In this document: positions 60,278 through 64,000 of the stretch, piece by piece | Layout: each line of letters opens with the position of its first letter | Position numbering within the stretch: position 1 is the stretch's first letter | Assembly (NCBI RefSeq): GCF_022539505.1 | Contig: NC_061514.1 | Span: 39,978,869 to 40,042,868, forward strand | DNA from: Lolium rigidum | Taxonomy: Eukaryota; Streptophyta; Magnoliopsida; Poales; Poaceae | DNA length: 64,000 nt | Direction: 5' to 3' | Position numbers and translations under genes: made by a program | The notes under the pieces: model-generated | The model's database searches: none | Told to the model about the DNA's origin: nothing | The model's input: only the letters and a program-made list of their open reading frames with translations

Positions 60278-61565
60278 TAGTTTATTATTATTGGCACACA
60301 TATGTAGAAGCATATAAATTGATACCCAGGTTATGGAATTATATTAGTACACTTGTAAATTTATTTTCCCAGCTTCAAAGATGTAGCAAAGACAACTTTA
60401 TATCACAATTTTTATTCTAAGATGATATTCGATAGGTATGAAAGATGATCTGTATCTGGAGCTAGGTTTTGTCCAAGTTTTCAATCGGTGTATCACCTTA
60501 TAGATCAGCTATTGTTCCGAGCACATGCATCTGCAGCCAGTAATTTTATACAAATTATCCTTAATTGACCTGATTTCATGTCATTTTATTTCATACTTCT
60601 TTTAAAAAAAATCCATGGAAGAATAAATAGTTTCTAATGGATTTAGTGTGTTTCCATTCATCACTTTACGTATCAGCTGCAAACAGATTCTTTATGTTCC
60701 AAAAAACATGGGTAGTTGGCTGTGTTCAGTTCAATTCGTAGGAGTGGCAGAAGATGCAAATCAAGAGATAATGCACTGTAAGGATTGATGCACATGTTCT
60801 CTGGTAAGGGATCAAGTTGCGTACATGATCATTTTTTGATTTACGGAATTCTCGTGTAGATTAAAATCGGTGGAACCTTGAAACTGATCATCCTTCTGTC
60901 ACTCTGATCTGGAAGTTCATGGCATGTCAGATTTCCTCGCAGGTGCATGACAAAGTCCATGCATCAAGCACAACTAAATGCACTGATTAAGCAATACAGG
61001 TTCTGCCCCAAAGTAGAGCTTGTGACGGGCACACGGGGTCCCTTACCAAGAACAACAGCAGCACGGGGAGATAAAGGAGAGGCTCAAGAGTGCGGGCAAT
61101 AGATCTATTTTTGAAAGCATCACATCAGACGAGTGGGAGACACTACATGGAACAACTTCTGAGCTCACGATGAGAAGACTCAGTTGTACGATCTGAATGC
61201 ATCTGTGTGGTACCAGATCATTCAAGGTTGAACGTGCATACTTGTCAAGCTGTCATCTTGCCTTACAATATGTATGTGACTCGACGGACTATTCCAGAGG
61301 CCGCCAACAAACCCTAGCGACCAAGGCCTTCTCCTCAGGGCCAGCCCTAGCATGTGCAGCCGGTGTAACCGCACCAGGGCCTCAATTCCCAGGGCTCTGA
61401 CAGGAAAATAGTTAAGTTGTGGTATTATTGTCTCCAAGAAAATCAACTAAGGTGGTAAAAGCCCATTCGCGGGATTGGCCTTTGTCTCAACTGAAGCGAC
61501 CAATAAGACAACAATCGAGCGACGGCAAAAACTATCTGTCGCCTGGGGGGGGGGGGGTGTGTCAG
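60278..61565. other. No gene recognised
   Basis: About 1.3 kb of mixed sequence. Frames at 61043-61446 on both strands have no recognisable motif. A G-run (13 G) lies near 61545. Confidence 0.5.
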
Positions 61566-61742
61566 TAATGCTACACTTACGGACTACAGGCTACGGAATT
61601 TGGTTCCGGGATGACGTGGTGGAGAATTAGAGGAGGTTGGGGCCTGAAATCACGCGATGCTCAAACCAGATAACCAACCAACAACATGCACGTAATCCCG
61701 TAGGATAATTTCCGTAACAGACTATCCGTAGGTCTAGCATTA
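61566..61742. mobile_element. MITE-like element with 18-bp terminal inverted repeats
   Basis: Left end TAATGCTACACTTACGGA, right end (reverse complement) TAATGCTAGACCTACGGA, two mismatches, 177 bp overall. Both flanks carry G-runs. A clear TSD was not found, so the superfamily is undecided. Confidence 0.65.
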
Positions 61743-61794
61743 TTGGGGGGGGGGATACGCCGTGCCCGCTAACGGGGCAATTTTGGGCCATTCA

Positions 61795-62085
61795 GTTTCT
61801 TTTTGTTTTTTCTTTCTTCTGTTTTTGAGCAAATTTTAAAAGTAAGCAAGTTTTAAACTCGAGCAAATTTCAAAGTTAAGCTAATTTTAAGTTTGATAAA
61901 ATTTTAAAGATAAGAAATTTTCAAATATGAGCAACTTTTAAATCCAAGCAATTTTGAAATATAATCAAATTTCAAATCTGAACAATTTTCGAATTTAAAC
62001 ATTTTATAATTTTAATTTTTTTATTTTGAACATTTTGAAATCTGTACTTTTTGAAATTCGGATTTTAAATCTAAGCAGATTCCCG
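61795..62085. repeat. AT-rich degenerate repeat tract
   Basis: After a T-rich start, a loose 12-20 base unit (GAGCAAATTTTAAA, AAGCAAGTTTTAAA, GAGCAACTTTTAAA, AAGCAATTTTGAAA) recurs many times. It is low-complexity sequence of a kind seen inside grass DNA transposons. No coding potential. Confidence 0.7.
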
Positions 62086-62869
62086 TAGAGTACGTGTGAT
62101 ATTATCAACTGCTTCATTCCGCTCAAAGTAGGTAACGAACGAACAAGATGCCTACGCTAACGAGCTACGCATAGGTTCCCCCCGAGTCCCCGAGCGACGC
62201 CCGCCTCGAGTCCCTCGTTTTCGCCTTTGTTTCTTCGTTTCCAATCTCCGTTTGACTGGTTGCCCCTGATGAAAACAGTAATGCCGCGGACAACGCCGTC
62301 GGCGCACCGCCTGCGGCGTGATGTGTTTTGACGCCGACTCATCAATTAGTTGCAAATCTCTCCGTAATTTGCAAAGGTTAGTGTAACTCTTCTGTATTAG
62401 CCGCAAGTTCATTGGTTCGTTTTTTCATCCGATCGCCCTGCTTCTGGGGCTCCCCAAAGTACGTCCCCATTATCGCATTCTCCATAGACTTGACCGCTTT
62501 GAGAGATCTGATAGCAAAGGGCCGGAGGGGGTTCTAGCGTTGGCTAGCTAGCAACTAGCATACTACTCAAGTAAACCATGGAATTGCCCGCAAACACTGA
62601 TTCCTATTGAGCCAACGTGTGCAGTTGAGACGTTTGAATTTATTAGAATATAGATTGTTGTTCATCCAATTCCAACGTGTGCAATTGAGAAGATCAGTTG
62701 AACCAGACTGAATTGATACTACTCCAATTTGTTAGAATTCTTTTTTTGACCAAACTCCAATTTGTTAGAAGGATTGCACTTGTTTATTCTGGGTAAAAGG
62801 GCCCCAATGTGTTGTGTTGCACCGAGCCCCTGCCATGCCCTTCTTCTCCTCTTGGCCGGTGGTGAGGGG
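62086..62869. other. No gene recognised
   Basis: Frames at 62152-62412 on minus are arginine-rich and compositional. A direct repeat of CCAACGTGTGCAATTGAGA-like sequence occurs near 62610 and 62670. Otherwise nothing was seen. Confidence 0.45.
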
Positions 62870-63600
62870 ACTGTTGGTTCAGATGAATAAAGGTGGCGAT
62901 CCTAGGGTTTCTCTTGTGCGAAGAAGGAAACCTTCCTACCGCCTGGCACTTCTTGATCTGGCCGGCCGGAGTGGTGAGTTCGGAAGGCTCCGCCGACGAA
63001 TATAACAACGCACCTTATGCCTGAAGTTTGCTAGATCGGATGGTATTCGGTCGTGTGCACACATGTGTTTATTCCGGCCATTTGGTTCTAGACAGAGCGG
63101 CACGAAGCTCTGTTTTTTTTTTTGCCATCTGGAGATATTTTGCTCCATGGCGAAATTAGAGGTGGAGAATACCATGAGTGCCGAATTGGAGTACTAGCAA
63201 TGGAATTTTAAGCCTTTGTGTTGTTGAGGGATTTGCTTGGTTCTGGGTCTGGCATTAATTGGTTCTGTCTCGCAATGGCGTTGTTGGAGGCATTGTTTTG
63301 TGAGCGGGAACTATTTTCAAGGTGAAAACCTAAGATCTTTTATCAGACGACAACGACGCTTGTGCACTACTTCCTTAGGAGGTGTCTCTTTTGAAGAGCA
63401 TGAAGTTCAGGTGTTGTCTTGATGGTGGATGTATTCTTGTTGCTAGGGTTGGAATACCGTAGAGCGACTTTTGTTTTCTTAGTTTTCTTCCTTTTTTTGA
63501 TGTATGCATCCGTACTACCATTAGAGTATTGCGTTGTTGCAGAGGCTAGGTGTAATTGATATCTATTGATATTAATATATTTTCTTTAATGAAAATTGTA
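62870..63600 (+). mobile_element. LINE 3' UTR remnant
   Basis: The end reads GTTGTTGCAGAGGCTAGGTG, then TAATTGATATCTATTGATAT and TAATATATTTTCTTTAATG with a short A-rich tail, the typical 3' end of grass L1-like LINEs on +. No RT domain remains. The 5' limit is only estimated. Confidence 0.65.
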
Positions 63601-64000
63601 AAACTCCTAGCAAGTTAGAACACATTTTCAATGACTAGTCTTACAATTGCAGAGAAATTATGCTGATATAAGTTTGTTTTGTTTTCTTAATCCAGAAATC
63701 TATGATTTTGTATGTCCTTAGATTTTAAGAAATTTAGCTAATATTTCAACTTCCATGTTGCATGCTACTACATGTTTATAAAAATACATCTTATTCTGTC
63801 AGTAAGATGGACGGGCGCGGCAAAACACGGGCTATCATGGCCTAGTTAACTAGTATAATGTGACACTTACAAGCCGAACCTAACGACCGACGTGCGGACA
63901 CTCGCGTGTTCCACGGAGATGCATTCGTTCACCAAATTGGATCACGTCGGACGGATTGGTTTATTTGGATCGCACCGCTGAAGCGTGTGTCGGTGGTTTG
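63601..64000. other. No gene recognised (right edge)
   Basis: The only notable feature is ACACGGGCTATCATGGCCTAG followed by T near 63822-63842, which resembles a Helitron 3' terminus. Its hairpin is poor and its 5' end was not identified. Confidence 0.4.

Noticed and set aside
61338..61395. Possible short inverted repeat around CAGGGCCAGCCCTAG and CAGGGCTCTG
   Set aside because: Arms are not convincingly complementary beyond a few bases and no target duplication flanks them.
62152..62412. Arginine-rich minus-strand ORFs
   Set aside because: Two overlapping frames from biased composition, no motif and no homologous exon structure.

Overview
This is nuclear DNA of a grass, most likely a large-genome Pooideae species (wheat, barley, rye, oat or ryegrass group). 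The evidence is short plant introns, a wall-associated kinase with a monocot-type GUB_WAK ectodomain, a class-3 sulfate transporter, and dense nests of LTR retrotransposons. These include copia elements whose LTRs begin TGTTGGAGATATGCCC (Angela/BARE type), a chromodomain gypsy element and an Athila-type gypsy element. I cannot name the species from sequence alone.

Genes. The host genes form two direct copies of one segment. Unit 1 (about 812-7100) holds the 3' part of a SULTR3;3-like transporter on + (967-3099), convergent with an intact three-exon WAK kinase on - (3505-6243). Unit 2 (about 7465-52370) holds a decayed second copy of the transporter (7625-49235), then the EGF and kinase exons of a second WAK (49609-51322). 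The matching ectodomain exon of that second WAK is missing from its expected place. The DNA directly upstream of its EGF exon resembles WAK promoter sequence instead. A more divergent WAK ectodomain exon lies further upstream (53673-54723), in a splice-compatible phase. The second WAK is therefore either a chimeric gene or two broken genes side by side.

Nested transposons (8725-47669). One transporter exon is split by about 39 kb of elements nested at least four deep, each resolved by its ends and, where visible, its target duplication. Outermost is a minus-oriented element that looks like a solo gypsy LTR (TSD TTTAC). Inside it is a complete minus-strand Angela-like copia (9817-46141, TSD ACAAC). 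Inside that are a young 14.2-kb Tekay/RIRE3-like gypsy (14922-29121, TSD GCAAA) and an Athila-like gypsy (29996-43459, TSD ACCCG). The Athila element in turn holds a CACTA terminus and a second, plus-strand Angela-like element. A 100-N assembly gap (36167-36266) lies between the last two and must hide several kilobases. A LINE 3' end (47733-48417) struck the same transporter exon separately.

Right part (52.4-64 kb). This has no confident host gene. It contains two Stowaway MITEs, a hAT-type MITE with a perfect 8-bp TSD, a 2.67-kb solo LTR (TSD TGTCA), a 697-bp Helitron-like element carrying a small secreted-peptide-like ORF, another MITE and a LINE 3' end.

No RNA gene, CRISPR array or bacterial-type feature was seen.
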